From Algimonas porphyrae (GTDB lineage: Bacteria > Pseudomonadota > Alphaproteobacteria > Caulobacterales > Maricaulaceae), in the NCBI RefSeq assembly GCF_041429795.1, contig NZ_CP163424.1:2358001-2422000 (forward strand): a DNA stretch of 64,000 bases, given 5' to 3'. Position numbers and translations under genes: made by a program. Position 1 is the first letter of the stretch; the number at the start of each line of letters is the position of its first letter. The notes beneath the pieces are model-generated. The model was given only the letters and a program-made list of their open reading frames with translations. It searched no databases and had not been told where the DNA came from. Below are positions 52,564 through 61,046 of the stretch, one piece after another.

Positions 52564-53976
52564 GTGGACTCGCAGCCGACACAGCACACGTCGCAGGACG
52601 CTATGCGCGGAACCGACATCATCGTCCTGTCGGCGCTGGCCTTTGTCGCGATCGCCGGATTGTCGGCCCTGTCGCGCATCCCGCTGGCCTACGGACTGCT
52701 GGCTTTAGGGGGATTTTGGGTCGCGACTCTGATCTTTCTGAAGCTCAGCCGCGCCTTCCGAACGCAGCGCATTGCAGAACCCGCTGGCCAAACGGATTTC
52801 CTGTCCGGAACGCGCTTTGCCGCCATGCTGACGGACGCCCTGCCGCAGGCCATTGCCGTGTTGGACAGAGATGGTCGCGTTCTGCACGCCAATCCGATGG
52901 CTCAATCGCTGGTCGGGATCGATCTTCCCGGTCGGCCCTTGAGTGTCTATGTCCGCGATTCGGGCATTACCGACCGGCTGGCAACGGCACTGGCGGGCTA
53001 TACACCGGAGCCGCTGATGGTGCACCGTGAGGTTCCGACGGAGAGCTATATTTCGCTGTTGTTTTCAGCCGTGACCCCGGCGGACGACGGATCTGGCCGG
53101 ATGATCGTTCTGGTGGTGATGAACGATGTAACGGAGCTGGTCCTCGGCGGCCAGCGCCGGGCCGATTTCCTGGCCAATGCCAGCCACGAATTGAAGACAC
53201 CGCTGGCATCCATGCTAGGCTATATCGAAACGTTGCGTGGTCACGCACGGGACGATCCGGAAGCGCAGCAGCGTTTTCTCGCCATCATGGAGCAGCAGGC
53301 ACAGCGCATGCAGCGTCTGATCAACGACCTGCTTTCCCTGCGCCGGATCGAGCAGTCGGAACATATCGCACCGACAGAGACCGCCGATCTGGACCTGTCG
53401 ATCCGCGCGGCCATCGAGTCGGTCGCGCCTTTGGCCGAAGCACGCAATGTGAAGCTGAAATACAAGAAGAAGAAACGCGCCATCGCCCCGGGGCATCAGG
53501 ACGAAACCATCCAGCTCTGCCTCAACCTGATCGAGAACGCGACCAAGCTCTCGCCAGATGGCAGCACGGTTCACATCACGCTCAGCGCGTTCGATCAGTG
53601 GAAACCCGGCATTCCTTTTGCCGACGGGCGCTTGCCGGACAGTGCCATGACGCGTGAAATCAACCCCGCGCCGACCAGTCCTCTGCCGATCTACACGATC
53701 ACCATTTCCGACACAGGTCCCGGTTTTTCGCGCGAGCATCTGCCGCGCATCGGCGAGCGGTTCTACCGCGTCGCCGGTGATCTTTCATCCAAGGAAAAGG
53801 GAACCGGGCTGGGGCTGGCAATCGTCAAGCATATTGCCCGTCGTCATCGCGCCGGCCTCTATGTTCGCAGTGAACCCGGAACCGGCACGGAATTCTGTAT
53901 CATCTACACGAAAAGCAGCGATGTTTCCGAGCCACCCCAGATGAGCGATGCCAACATCGCATCAACCTCCGGCTAG
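52564..53976 (+). CDS. phoR: Phosphate regulon sensor histidine kinase
   Basis: A 470-residue membrane-bound kinase. Two N-terminal helices (about 18-37 and 40-60) anchor it; a PAS domain follows (residues 85-195: AIAVLDRDGRVLHANPMAQ). The phospho-accepting His 208 is in NASHELKTPL, and the ATPase boxes are NLIENATKLS (N), SDTGPGFSREHLPRIGERFYR (G1/F) and GTGLGLAIVK (G2). GTG start with AGAAGAG upstream. It stands before phoU and phoB, which supports the phoR name. The pstSCAB genes normally between phoR and phoU are missing. Confidence 0.9.
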   Translation: MDSQPTQHTSQDAMRGTDIIVLSALAFVAIAGLSALSRIPLAYGLLALGGFWVATLIFLKLSRAFRTQRIAEPAGQTDFLSGTRFAAMLTDALPQAIAVLDRDGRVLHANPMAQSLVGIDLPGRPLSVYVRDSGITDRLATALAGYTPEPLMVHREVPTESYISLLFSAVTPADDGSGRMIVLVVMNDVTELVLGGQRRADFLANASHELKTPLASMLGYIETLRGHARDDPEAQQRFLAIMEQQAQRMQRLINDLLSLRRIEQSEHIAPTETADLDLSIRAAIESVAPLAEARNVKLKYKKKKRAIAPGHQDETIQLCLNLIENATKLSPDGSTVHITLSAFDQWKPGIPFADGRLPDSAMTREINPAPTSPLPIYTITISDTGPGFSREHLPRIGERFYRVAGDLSSKEKGTGLGLAIVKHIARRHRAGLYVRSEPGTGTEFCIIYTKSSDVSEPPQMSDANIASTSG

Positions 53977-54021
53977 AGTTTTCACCCGACCCCGTCGGAT
54001 CGATGTGCGATCATAATCGAG

Positions 54022-54070
54022 GCGTCACTTTTCCGTCGCGAACTTGTCACACAGTGATTCCATAGGCTAA
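54022..54070 (+). promoter_or_regulatory. Pho-box array and promoter before phoU
   Basis: Three 7-bp direct repeats GCGTCAC (54022), CCGTCGC (54033) and TTGTCAC (54044) with exactly 11-bp period, the spacing of PhoB sites (consensus near CTGTCAT). A TAGGCTAAT -10-like element follows at about 54063-54071. Confidence 0.7.
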
Positions 54071-54129
54071 TCTTCGAAGAATCAGGGTTCTTCGTTTTCC
54101 TACAAACGCCCTGTCCGGAAACCGTTCGC

Positions 54130-54840
54130 ATGAACAGCTTGGCCGATCACATTGTCAGCGGATATGACAGCGACCTCAACGAGCTGACCGCTAGCCTGTC
54201 CGACCTTGGCAGCCTGTCCGAAAGTATGGTCGCGGACTCCGTTCAGGCGTTGAAAATGCGGGACGAAACGATCGCCCGGTCCGTTATCGAGCGTGATCAC
54301 CGGGCTAATGCGATGCAAGCCAAGATCGACGCCGATGCGATGCGTATCCTGGCGCTCAGAAATCCCATGGCGACCGATCTGCGGCGTACCATCGGGGCGA
54401 TCCGCGTCGCCACGGATCTGGAGCGGATCGGCGACCTGGCCGAAGGCATTGCGAAACGCGCTATCAATCTGAACGATCACGCACGACTGGACCAGGCAGA
54501 TAGCGTTGCCATGATGGGGCGCCAGGTCAAGGCGCAGCTCTCGGCCGCGCTCGACGCTCTGCTGCGCGATGACATGCGCACGGCCATGCAGGTCTGGATG
54601 GCCGACACCGACATTGACGACATGTATAATGCCATCCTGCGTGACCTGCTGACATCCATGACGGCTGATCCCGGCATGATCAACGGGGCGACGGCCATGC
54701 TCTTCGCGGCCAAGAACCTCGAACGGATCGGCGATCATACGTCCAATCTCTGCGAAGTGATCTATTTTACCGGGCGCGGCACGCAACTGATCGACGATGA
54801 TGCCGTTCAGGCCGTCCTGCAAAGGCCGGATCGGTCATAA
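54130..54840 (+). CDS. phoU: Phosphate signalling protein
   Basis: A 236-residue protein made of two repeated three-helix bundles. Each repeat has the metal-binding E/DxxxD motif: ATDLERIGDLAEGI near residue 96 and AKNLERIGDHTSNLCE near residue 198. PhoU links the Pst transporter to PhoR and represses the Pho response when phosphate is ample. ATG start. With phoB 29 bp downstream it forms an operon that appears to have its own Pho-box promoter. Confidence 0.94.
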   Translation: MNSLADHIVSGYDSDLNELTASLSDLGSLSESMVADSVQALKMRDETIARSVIERDHRANAMQAKIDADAMRILALRNPMATDLRRTIGAIRVATDLERIGDLAEGIAKRAINLNDHARLDQADSVAMMGRQVKAQLSAALDALLRDDMRTAMQVWMADTDIDDMYNAILRDLLTSMTADPGMINGATAMLFAAKNLERIGDHTSNLCEVIYFTGRGTQLIDDDAVQAVLQRPDRS

Positions 54841-54869
54841 ATGGCGTCGAATGACGAAGGATTGTCATC

Positions 54870-55559
54870 ATGAAACCCTATGTTCTGATTGTCGAAGACG
54901 AAGACGCGCTGGCCACGCTGCTGGAATATAATTTCGGCAAGGAAGGCTTCGAGACCTCGCTGGCATCCGACGGTGAGGAAGCACTGCTGCTTGCCTCTGA
55001 GCGCACGCCCGACCTGATCATTCTCGACTGGATGCTGCCGAAACTCTCCGGAGTCGAAGTTTGCCGCCGTCTCCGTCGCCGCAAGGAAACGTCCAAAACG
55101 CCCGTCATCATGCTGACAGCCCGCAGCGACGAAACGGACCGGATCACTGGCCTGGATTTTGGGGCCGACGATTACATGATCAAGCCGTTTTCCATGCCCG
55201 AACTGTTTGCGCGCACGCGCGCCCTGATGCGGCGCGCCAAGCCGAGCCTGCTCGAAGACGTGATCCGGGTCGGCGATATCGAAGTCGACAGTCAGGCCTT
55301 TCGCGTGAAACGCGATGGCGAACTGATCCATCTGGGCCCGACGGAATTCCGCCTGCTCGATCATTTCGCGCGTCACCCCGGCCGGGTCTTTTCACGCGAG
55401 CAATTGCTCGATGCCGTCTGGGGTCGTGACGTCTATGTCGAAGCGCGCACCGTCGATGTTCATATCGGTCGCTTACGCAAGGCTCTCAAAAAATCCGGCA
55501 AGCCCGATCCGATTCGGACGGTCCGCAGCGCCGGTTACGCGTTCGAAGCGATCGAGTAG
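54870..55559 (+). CDS. phoB: Phosphate regulon response regulator
   Basis: A 229-residue OmpR-type regulator. The receiver domain has the acidic pocket EDED at residues 9-12, the phosphorylation site Asp 53 in ILDWMLP, and Lys in MIKPFSMPEL near residue 103. The winged-helix domain contains EFRLLDHFARHPGRVFSREQLLDAVWGRDVYVEARTVDVHIGRLRKAL, matching PhoB. ATG start with AAGGA upstream. It should bind the Pho boxes at 54022-54050 upstream of phoU. Confidence 0.94.
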   Translation: MKPYVLIVEDEDALATLLEYNFGKEGFETSLASDGEEALLLASERTPDLIILDWMLPKLSGVEVCRRLRRRKETSKTPVIMLTARSDETDRITGLDFGADDYMIKPFSMPELFARTRALMRRAKPSLLEDVIRVGDIEVDSQAFRVKRDGELIHLGPTEFRLLDHFARHPGRVFSREQLLDAVWGRDVYVEARTVDVHIGRLRKALKKSGKPDPIRTVRSAGYAFEAIE

Positions 55560-55690
55560 CCCACGCATAAACATAAGCTAACCCAAACGGGTAAATTACG
55601 CTTCGTCCCTAGCGCTCCTCTGCAAACTCCCATACCCCCGGCAGCGCACCCCTGCATCAATCCGTCAGCCGGGGCGCAAGGGATAGGGAT

Positions 55691-56815
55691 ATGGGGATTT
55701 TCGAAGATATCTGGCAGTACATGCCGCACGGTATGTGCTTGCTGTGGAAGCCGTGGCTGGTCCTGCTCTGGGCCGGATCCGACACGCTCATCTTTCTATC
55801 CTATTTCGCGATTCCGCTGGCCTTGCTCCGCGTTTTGCGGGGGCGCAGCGAAGTACCGCATCGGGGTCTCGTACTTCTGTTTGCGTCGTTCATATTACTT
55901 TGCGGCGTGACGCATGTCCTATCTATCGTGACGCTATGGTATCCGATCTATCCGATCGTCGGTTTCGTCAAATTGGCGACGGGGATTGTGTCCATGACTA
56001 CAGCCATCGTCCTGTTCCGTCTCAGCCCGACCCTGATCGCCTTGCCGTCGCTCAATGACTTCAAGACCGCCAATGATCAGCTTCGAGCCGAAGTCACAGC
56101 CCATGAGAACACGCTGGCCTCTCTGCGTGAGGTTAGAGACCAGCTGGAAATCAAGGTCGAGGAACGCACTGCGGAGCTGATGGAGAGCAAGAGCAGAGCC
56201 GAAATTCTCGCCCGCGAGGCGGTTCACAGAAGCAGCAATCTTCTTGCCATCGTGTCGTCCCTGACACAGCAGAGCGCCCGCGGAACGGAGCGAACCGAAG
56301 AGTTCATCGATGTTCTGCTTGGCCGTTTGCAGGCACTGGCGACTGCAAACTCCACAGTGCTCGGGAGCGGCGATCAGACGACGGGAAAACTCGAAGATGT
56401 GATCAGACAGCAATTGGAGCCGGCCCTGCTCGTCTTTGCCGACCGCATCCACATTGAGGGGACCCCGGTCCGGGTCAGTTCGGACGCCGCGCAGCAGATT
56501 AATCTGGCCATCCATGAACTCGCGACCAATGCGCAGAAATATAATCTGCCGAACTCGGACAGCACGCAGGTCAGGATCAACTGGTCAGTGACAGATGAAG
56601 AGGTATTGGAATTTTGCTGGCACGAGGACCTTTCAGGCGAGGCCATCAAGCGTCTGAAAAACAGCACGCGCGAGGGGTTTGGAACGAAGCTACTGACGCG
56701 CCTCGTTCCCGCAACGCTGAAAGGCACGGCCCGGCAGGAGATTACGGCGCAGGGCCTGAGCTATTGTCTGACAATTCCGCTCATGTCGCTTCTGCCTGAA
56801 CAGGCCATGGCGTGA
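55691..56815 (+). CDS. HWE-type histidine kinase with ethylene-receptor-like transmembrane sensor
   Basis: A 374-residue kinase. Residues 20-110 form three membrane helices that match the ethylene-binding domain of plant ETR1: the pattern D31, Y38, I68, C71 and H75 has the same spacing as the residues known in ETR1 (D25, Y32, I62, C65, H69), which bind the copper cofactor and ethylene. A coiled coil (125-170) follows. The HWE/HisKA_2 kinase has the phospho-accepting His 179 (EAVHRSSNLLA) and the N-box LAIHELATNAQKYN at residues 272-285; the W-x-E box is weak (CWHEDLS). No response regulator is adjacent in the same operon. Ligand unproven. Confidence 0.85.
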   Translation: MGIFEDIWQYMPHGMCLLWKPWLVLLWAGSDTLIFLSYFAIPLALLRVLRGRSEVPHRGLVLLFASFILLCGVTHVLSIVTLWYPIYPIVGFVKLATGIVSMTTAIVLFRLSPTLIALPSLNDFKTANDQLRAEVTAHENTLASLREVRDQLEIKVEERTAELMESKSRAEILAREAVHRSSNLLAIVSSLTQQSARGTERTEEFIDVLLGRLQALATANSTVLGSGDQTTGKLEDVIRQQLEPALLVFADRIHIEGTPVRVSSDAAQQINLAIHELATNAQKYNLPNSDSTQVRINWSVTDEEVLEFCWHEDLSGEAIKRLKNSTREGFGTKLLTRLVPATLKGTARQEITAQGLSYCLTIPLMSLLPEQAMA

Positions 56816-56834
56816 GCGTCACAGTCGTCATGCC

Positions 56835-57206
56835 CTAGCTGGCGCGGCGCTGCTCCCGTTCGGCCTGTTGCGCCATACGGCGCGCACGGACGCGTTCGAA
56901 GCTATCCAGCGCATCCAGTTCCTGGCGAAGATCGCCCGAGAGATTGGACGTCTGATCGATGATATCGTCAAGCGAGCGCCGCAGATTGCCTTTCCGGGCG
57001 ATGACCGACTGCGCGTAGCTGCCATAGGCGACATAGCCGTCGCGCTGCTCGTTGGCATCGACTTCGTCTTCCGGGACACTGTCCGAGAGTTTGCGCATCT
57101 GACGTTCCAGATCTTCGCGTGTCGCTTCCAGAACGCCGATCCGTTTTTGCAGTTCCGCGATCCGGAACCGCGTTCGTTGAACCTGTTTGTCCGATAGCTG
57201 TGCCAT
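56835..57206 (-). CDS. fliJ: Flagellar export protein
   Basis: A 123-residue protein that is nearly all coiled coil: residues 5-45 (RTRFRIAELQKRIGVLEATREDLERQM), then a link with YGSYAQSVIARKG, and 75-115 as the second strand. This fits FliJ, the chaperone-like stalk of the flagellar type III ATPase FliI. The ATG at 57206 has GGAGAGA upstream. FliI is not in the window. A fliJ gene beside ctrA is also the arrangement in Caulobacter relatives. Confidence 0.75.
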   Translation of the reverse strand: MAQLSDKQVQRTRFRIAELQKRIGVLEATREDLERQMRKLSDSVPEDEVDANEQRDGYVAYGSYAQSVIARKGNLRRSLDDIIDQTSNLSGDLRQELDALDSFERVRARRMAQQAEREQRRAS

Positions 57207-57402
57207 ATTGTCTCTCCAAACACCTGAATTGCCCGTATGTTCGGGCTTGATTGAAAGCTGACATATCAAGGCAGGCTTTCGACCCGGTGAAGAAACGGGG
57301 TTAAGCCATTTCAACCATGATTTTTGCGGGATGCTGGACGATCGAGCGCCTCGCGCAAAAGTCGTAACGCAATCGGGTCAACTTACTGAACATGAAACGG
57401 CG

Positions 57403-57489
57403 TTAACGGCGTTAACGGTTGGTTTACGGGATTCCCTTAGCGCTGAAGCTCCATTAACCATGCTCCAGTGGGAGCGGGTTAGACGAATC
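57403..57489 (+). promoter_or_regulatory. CtrA-box and GANTC sites upstream of ctrA
   Basis: TTAA (57403-57406) and TTAA (57412-57415) followed after seven bases by TTTA (57423-57426) give a near-consensus TTAA-N7-TTAA CtrA box. A further TTAACC lies at 57454. GANTC methylation sites are at 57430-57434 (GATTC) and 57485-57489 (GAATC). This fits autoregulation by CtrA and CcrM-dependent timing as known in Caulobacter. Confidence 0.65.
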
Positions 57490-57509
57490 GCCTTTGGGAG
57501 GGGTTGGAA

Positions 57510-58205
57510 ATGCGAGTTCTTCTTATCGAAGACGATATGGCCACGGCACAGGGTATCGAATTGATGCTCAAGTCCGAAGGCTTCAATGTTTACACAACCG
57601 ATCTCGGCGAAGAGGGGGTCGATCTCGGCAAACTCTACGATTACGACATCATCCTGCTGGACCTGAACCTGCCGGACATGCCGGGCTTCGAAGTGCTCAA
57701 GACGCTGCGCCTGGCAAAGGTCCAGACGCCCATTTTCATTCTCTCCGGCACGAATGATATCGAAACCAAGGTCCGTGGCCTCGGCACTGGTGCCGACGAC
57801 TATATGACGAAGCCGTTCCATAAGGACGAGCTGGTGGCGCGCATCCATGCTGTCGTCCGTCGCTCCAAAGGTCACAGCCAGTCCATCATCACGACCGGCG
57901 ACATCAAGGTGAACCTCGACGCCAAGACCGTCGAAGTCGGCGATCACCGCGTCCACCTGACCGGCAAGGAATACCAGATGCTGGAGCTGCTCTCCCTGCG
58001 TAAAGGCACGACGCTCACCAAGGAAATGTTCCTCAACCATCTCTATGGCGGCATGGACGAGCCGGAACTGAAGATCATCGACGTCTTTATCTGCAAGCTG
58101 CGCAAGAAACTCGCCGCTGCTACGCAAGGCGAACACTATATCGAGACCGTCTGGGGCCGTGGCTATGTGCTGCGAGATCCTGCCAAAGACAAAATGAGCG
58201 CCTAA
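57510..58205 (+). CDS. ctrA: Cell cycle master regulator CtrA
   Basis: A 231-residue response regulator, the same length as Caulobacter CtrA. The receiver domain has the acidic pair at residues 8-9, Asp 51 in [14 protein letters not shown] and Lys in [15 protein letters not shown]. The DNA-binding domain [50 protein letters not shown] is nearly invariant in alphaproteobacteria. The ATG at 57510 is preferred to a TTG two codons earlier; a GGGAGGGG ribosome site precedes it. It controls cell division, DNA replication and flagellar genes. Upstream CtrA and GANTC sites support conserved autoregulation. Confidence 0.97.
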   Translation: MRVLLIEDDMATAQGIELMLKSEGFNVYTTDLGEEGVDLGKLYDYDIILLDLNLPDMPGFEVLKTLRLAKVQTPIFILSGTNDIETKVRGLGTGADDYMTKPFHKDELVARIHAVVRRSKGHSQSIITTGDIKVNLDAKTVEVGDHRVHLTGKEYQMLELLSLRKGTTLTKEMFLNHLYGGMDEPELKIIDVFICKLRKKLAAATQGEHYIETVWGRGYVLRDPAKDKMSA

Positions 58206-58245
58206 AGCGCCCCCCTCTCCCACGTCGCCACACATCGACGCAAAG

Positions 58246-58272
58246 ACCCTGCCCTTTAGGCAGGGTTTTTTG
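58246..58272 (+). terminator. Rho-independent terminator of ctrA
   Basis: CCCTGCC / GGCAGGG arms (58247-58253, 58259-58265) with a CTTTA loop, extended by an A-T pair and followed by TTTTTTG, 41 bases after the ctrA stop. Confidence 0.93.
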
Positions 58273-58336
58273 TTGCCAGTTTCTCACTTGTGACATTATC
58301 CCGACGACATAAGGGAGACGAAAAGGGGAACGACGC

Positions 58337-59533
58337 GTGACTTATCTCGAACAGAACGACGCCATGGGGCGACATATCTTTCCGGATCTGGTGCGAGCCT
58401 TCGCCCTGTTCGGGATCGTCATGGTCAATGTCGCTTTCTTCGCCTGGCCCGGACCTGACACCTACAGCTATGGCGGCGATTACAGCGCACTCGACAAGGC
58501 AGCCATCTTCACGGTCGACTCGCTGTTCTTGATGAAGTCATACACGTTGTTCTCCGCCATGTTCGGCGCAGGCCTGGCCTATCAAATGATGTCGGCGCAG
58601 CGTCGCGGCGTCGCCTTTGCGCCCCGCTATTTCCGGCGCATGCTCGGCCTGCTACTGATCGGCATCGCGCATGTCGCCTTTGCTTTCGTCGGTGATATTC
58701 TGATCGTCTATGCCGTCATTGGCTGCCTGCTGTTTCTGTTCCGCAATCTGTCGGTCAAGGCGCTGAGGCGGTGGGGCTATGCCTTCCTGATCCTGCAAGC
58801 CGTAATTATTGGTCTGATGGCAGGCGCGTTCGGGGCCATGGAAGCCTTCGATCCGGCGTCGACGGAAGTCGTCATGTCAGAAATGCGCGCTGAAATGGAG
58901 GCGTCAGCGTCTGTTTATGCCAATGGCTCCTTCGCCGAGGTCATAGCCCAACGGCTGACAGAATATATTCAATATGCACTCTTCATCATCCCTCTTCAGG
59001 GGGTCGGCGTTATCGCCTTCTTCCTCTTCGGGCTGGCCGGCGTGAAATCCGGTGTGCTTCAGAATCCCGATGCTCCGCTCTGGTCCAAGGCGCGTCGTAT
59101 CTATTTCCCGATCGGACTGATTATCAGCATGATCGGTGCCTGGCTTCTGGTGACGAGCCAGGGCGCGATCACGGGCCGAGGTCTGTTAGGGACATTCATC
59201 ATTTTTCTCGGATCTCCCTTCTCGACGCTGGGCTATCTCGGCTGGATCGCAAAATGGTCCATGGGCGCGATGACGCCTTTGAAAGAATTCATGGCCCGCG
59301 CAGGTACGTCAACGCTGACCGCCTATCTGATGCAGTCGCTGATCCTGTCCGTCATCTTCAGCGGTTACGGGCTGGGACTGTTCGGCACGGTCGGCGCGGC
59401 AGGCTGCGTTGCCATCGGCTTCGCCACTGGCCTTGTCACGCTCAGCTTTTCCAGCCTGTGGCGAACGCGTTTCGAACGCGGACCCGTGGAATCCCTCCTC
59501 CGGTCCTGGACTTATCTCAGCGCGGGCCGCTAG
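58337..59533 (+). CDS. DUF418 integral membrane protein
   Basis: A 398-residue protein with about ten membrane helices. Start: FPDLVRAFALFGIVMVNVAFF near residue 15, the standard DUF418 opening, then LFSAMFGAGLAYQM and RRMLGLLLIGIAHVAF. The C-terminal DUF418 domain runs from about residue 235 with GTSTLTAYLMQSLILSVIFSGYGLGLF near residue 325 and RGPVESLLRSWTY at the end. The family is related to acyltransferase-3/NRG2-like membrane enzymes, but no reaction is established. GTG start. Confidence 0.85.
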   Translation: MTYLEQNDAMGRHIFPDLVRAFALFGIVMVNVAFFAWPGPDTYSYGGDYSALDKAAIFTVDSLFLMKSYTLFSAMFGAGLAYQMMSAQRRGVAFAPRYFRRMLGLLLIGIAHVAFAFVGDILIVYAVIGCLLFLFRNLSVKALRRWGYAFLILQAVIIGLMAGAFGAMEAFDPASTEVVMSEMRAEMEASASVYANGSFAEVIAQRLTEYIQYALFIIPLQGVGVIAFFLFGLAGVKSGVLQNPDAPLWSKARRIYFPIGLIISMIGAWLLVTSQGAITGRGLLGTFIIFLGSPFSTLGYLGWIAKWSMGAMTPLKEFMARAGTSTLTAYLMQSLILSVIFSGYGLGLFGTVGAAGCVAIGFATGLVTLSFSSLWRTRFERGPVESLLRSWTYLSAGR

Positions 59534-59580
59534 CCGATCCACCCTTTCTTCCATTCCCCGGCTGTGGCAGGGGAACAAAG

Positions 59581-60705
59581 ATGGAACCTGTTATTGTCGC
59601 TGGCGATATTGCCCTGACCGTCGTCGAACTGGTCGGCGCTGTCGCGCTCTTGTTGCTCGGACTGTGGCTGGGCTCATTCCTGCGCCGCAATGACGGTCAG
59701 ACGCATGCAGAACTGATGGCCATGCGCGGTCAGCAGGCGGAGCTGCAGGGGCGTCTGGCCCAGCTGTCCGATGAGCAAGCGCAGCGCGGCGATCTGTTCC
59801 AGAAGCGACTTGATGACCGCCTCGCCGCCATGTCGGAGCGGGTCGGACAGTCGATCACCGAACAGACCGAAAAATCTGCTGAACAGCTCAAACGCCTCGA
59901 TACGCGTCTGGAAGTCATCGACCGGGCGCAGGCCAATATCAAGGAACTGGCGGGTGAAGTCTCCGGCTTGCAATCCATCCTGTCCAACAAGCAGGCGCGC
60001 GGCGCCTTTGGTGAAAAGCAGATGCAGTCCCTGATTGAACAGTTTTTGCCGCCGCGCACATATTCCTTTCAGCAGACGCTCTCCAATGCGGCCCGCGTCG
60101 ACGCGCTGATCCACCTTCCCGGCGATCATCTGGATGTCGCCGTCGACAGCAAGTTCCCGCTCGAAGCCTGGCAGCGACTGATGCAGAGTGAAGAAGGCGA
60201 GGACGTGATCAAGGCGCGTCGACTATTTGCCGATGACTGCAAGCGCCACATCCGCGATATTGCGGACAAATATCTGTTGCCGGGCGAAACCCACGAGATC
60301 GCGCTGATGTTCCTGCCGAGCGAGGCCATTTATGCCGAACTGCATGCGCGTTTTCCGAAGGTTGTCGAACGTGGCTTTACCGACCGTGTGATGATCGTCT
60401 CGCCCACCACTTTCATGGCCACGCTGCATACGATGAACGCGGTCTTGCGTGACGCGGCCATGCGTGAACAGGCCACGGTCATTCTGGACGAAGTCGGCAA
60501 AATCGCCACCGACGTGCAGCGACTGGACGCAAGGATCGCGAAACTGCAATCCCATTATGATGGCGGTCTGGAAATGATGCGTCAGGCCCGCATCAGCACT
60601 GAAAAAATTACGCGCCGCGCTGACCGCATCGAGGCTCTGGATCTGGACGATGATATCGAAACCCTGCCGGTCGATCCGCCGCAGCAAGCGGGTCTGAGCT
60701 CGTGA
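59581..60705 (+). CDS. rmuC: DNA recombination protein RmuC
   Basis: A 374-residue protein. Residues 10-30 form a membrane or hydrophobic anchor, residues 40-140 a coiled coil (typical of RmuC), and the C-terminal PD-(D/E)xK-like nuclease fold has LSNKQARGAFGEKQMQSLIEQFLPP near residue 134, DVAVDSKFPLEAWQRL near residue 182 (nuclease Asp and Lys) and LMFLPSEAIYAELH near residue 245. RmuC limits DNA inversions between short inverted repeats. ATG start; the TGA overlaps the GTG of the next gene. Confidence 0.92.
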   Translation: MEPVIVAGDIALTVVELVGAVALLLLGLWLGSFLRRNDGQTHAELMAMRGQQAELQGRLAQLSDEQAQRGDLFQKRLDDRLAAMSERVGQSITEQTEKSAEQLKRLDTRLEVIDRAQANIKELAGEVSGLQSILSNKQARGAFGEKQMQSLIEQFLPPRTYSFQQTLSNAARVDALIHLPGDHLDVAVDSKFPLEAWQRLMQSEEGEDVIKARRLFADDCKRHIRDIADKYLLPGETHEIALMFLPSEAIYAELHARFPKVVERGFTDRVMIVSPTTFMATLHTMNAVLRDAAMREQATVILDEVGKIATDVQRLDARIAKLQSHYDGGLEMMRQARISTEKITRRADRIEALDLDDDIETLPVDPPQQAGLSS

Positions 60706-61046
60706 TCCACTATGCAGACCGACTGTTCCGCGCGATCGTGACCAAAGGGGATGGGGATGTCGGCGGCGATACGCTGTTTCGGTATGATCAGCGCGGGTCT
60801 GTGCTGATGGGCAGCTATAGCGGCGGAGACATTGACTACGGGTCGCTGGTCGGGTCGGTCCGTGCGGATGGCTCGCTCTATTTTCTCTATCACCACATAA
60901 CCAAATCCGGGCTTTTACGGTCCGGACTATGCGAAAGTCGGCCCGAAATTCTGCCCTCCGGGAAGATCAGACTTCATGAGCAGTGGCAATGGACATCCGG
61001 GCTCGGTGTCGGCGACCGCGGCACAAGCATTCTCGAAGAAATCTAA
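60702..61046 (+). CDS. Small conserved protein often mislabelled N-acetylglutamate synthase
   Basis: A 114-residue protein matching a widespread small family: GDTLFRYDQRGSVLMGSYSGGDIDYGSLVGSV, then LRSGLCESRPEILPSGKIRLHEQWQWTSGLGVGDRGTSILEE. Databases often call it N-acetylglutamate synthase, but it has no GNAT motif, so that name is not supported. No signal peptide. GTG start overlapping the rmuC stop by 4 bases. Function unknown; co-transcribed with rmuC. Confidence 0.72.
   Translation: MIHYADRLFRAIVTKGDGDVGGDTLFRYDQRGSVLMGSYSGGDIDYGSLVGSVRADGSLYFLYHHITKSGLLRSGLCESRPEILPSGKIRLHEQWQWTSGLGVGDRGTSILEEI

Noticed and set aside
60702-61046. N-acetylglutamate synthase naming for the small protein
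   Set aside because: No acetyl-CoA-binding GNAT motif and far too short; the name appears to be a database artefact.
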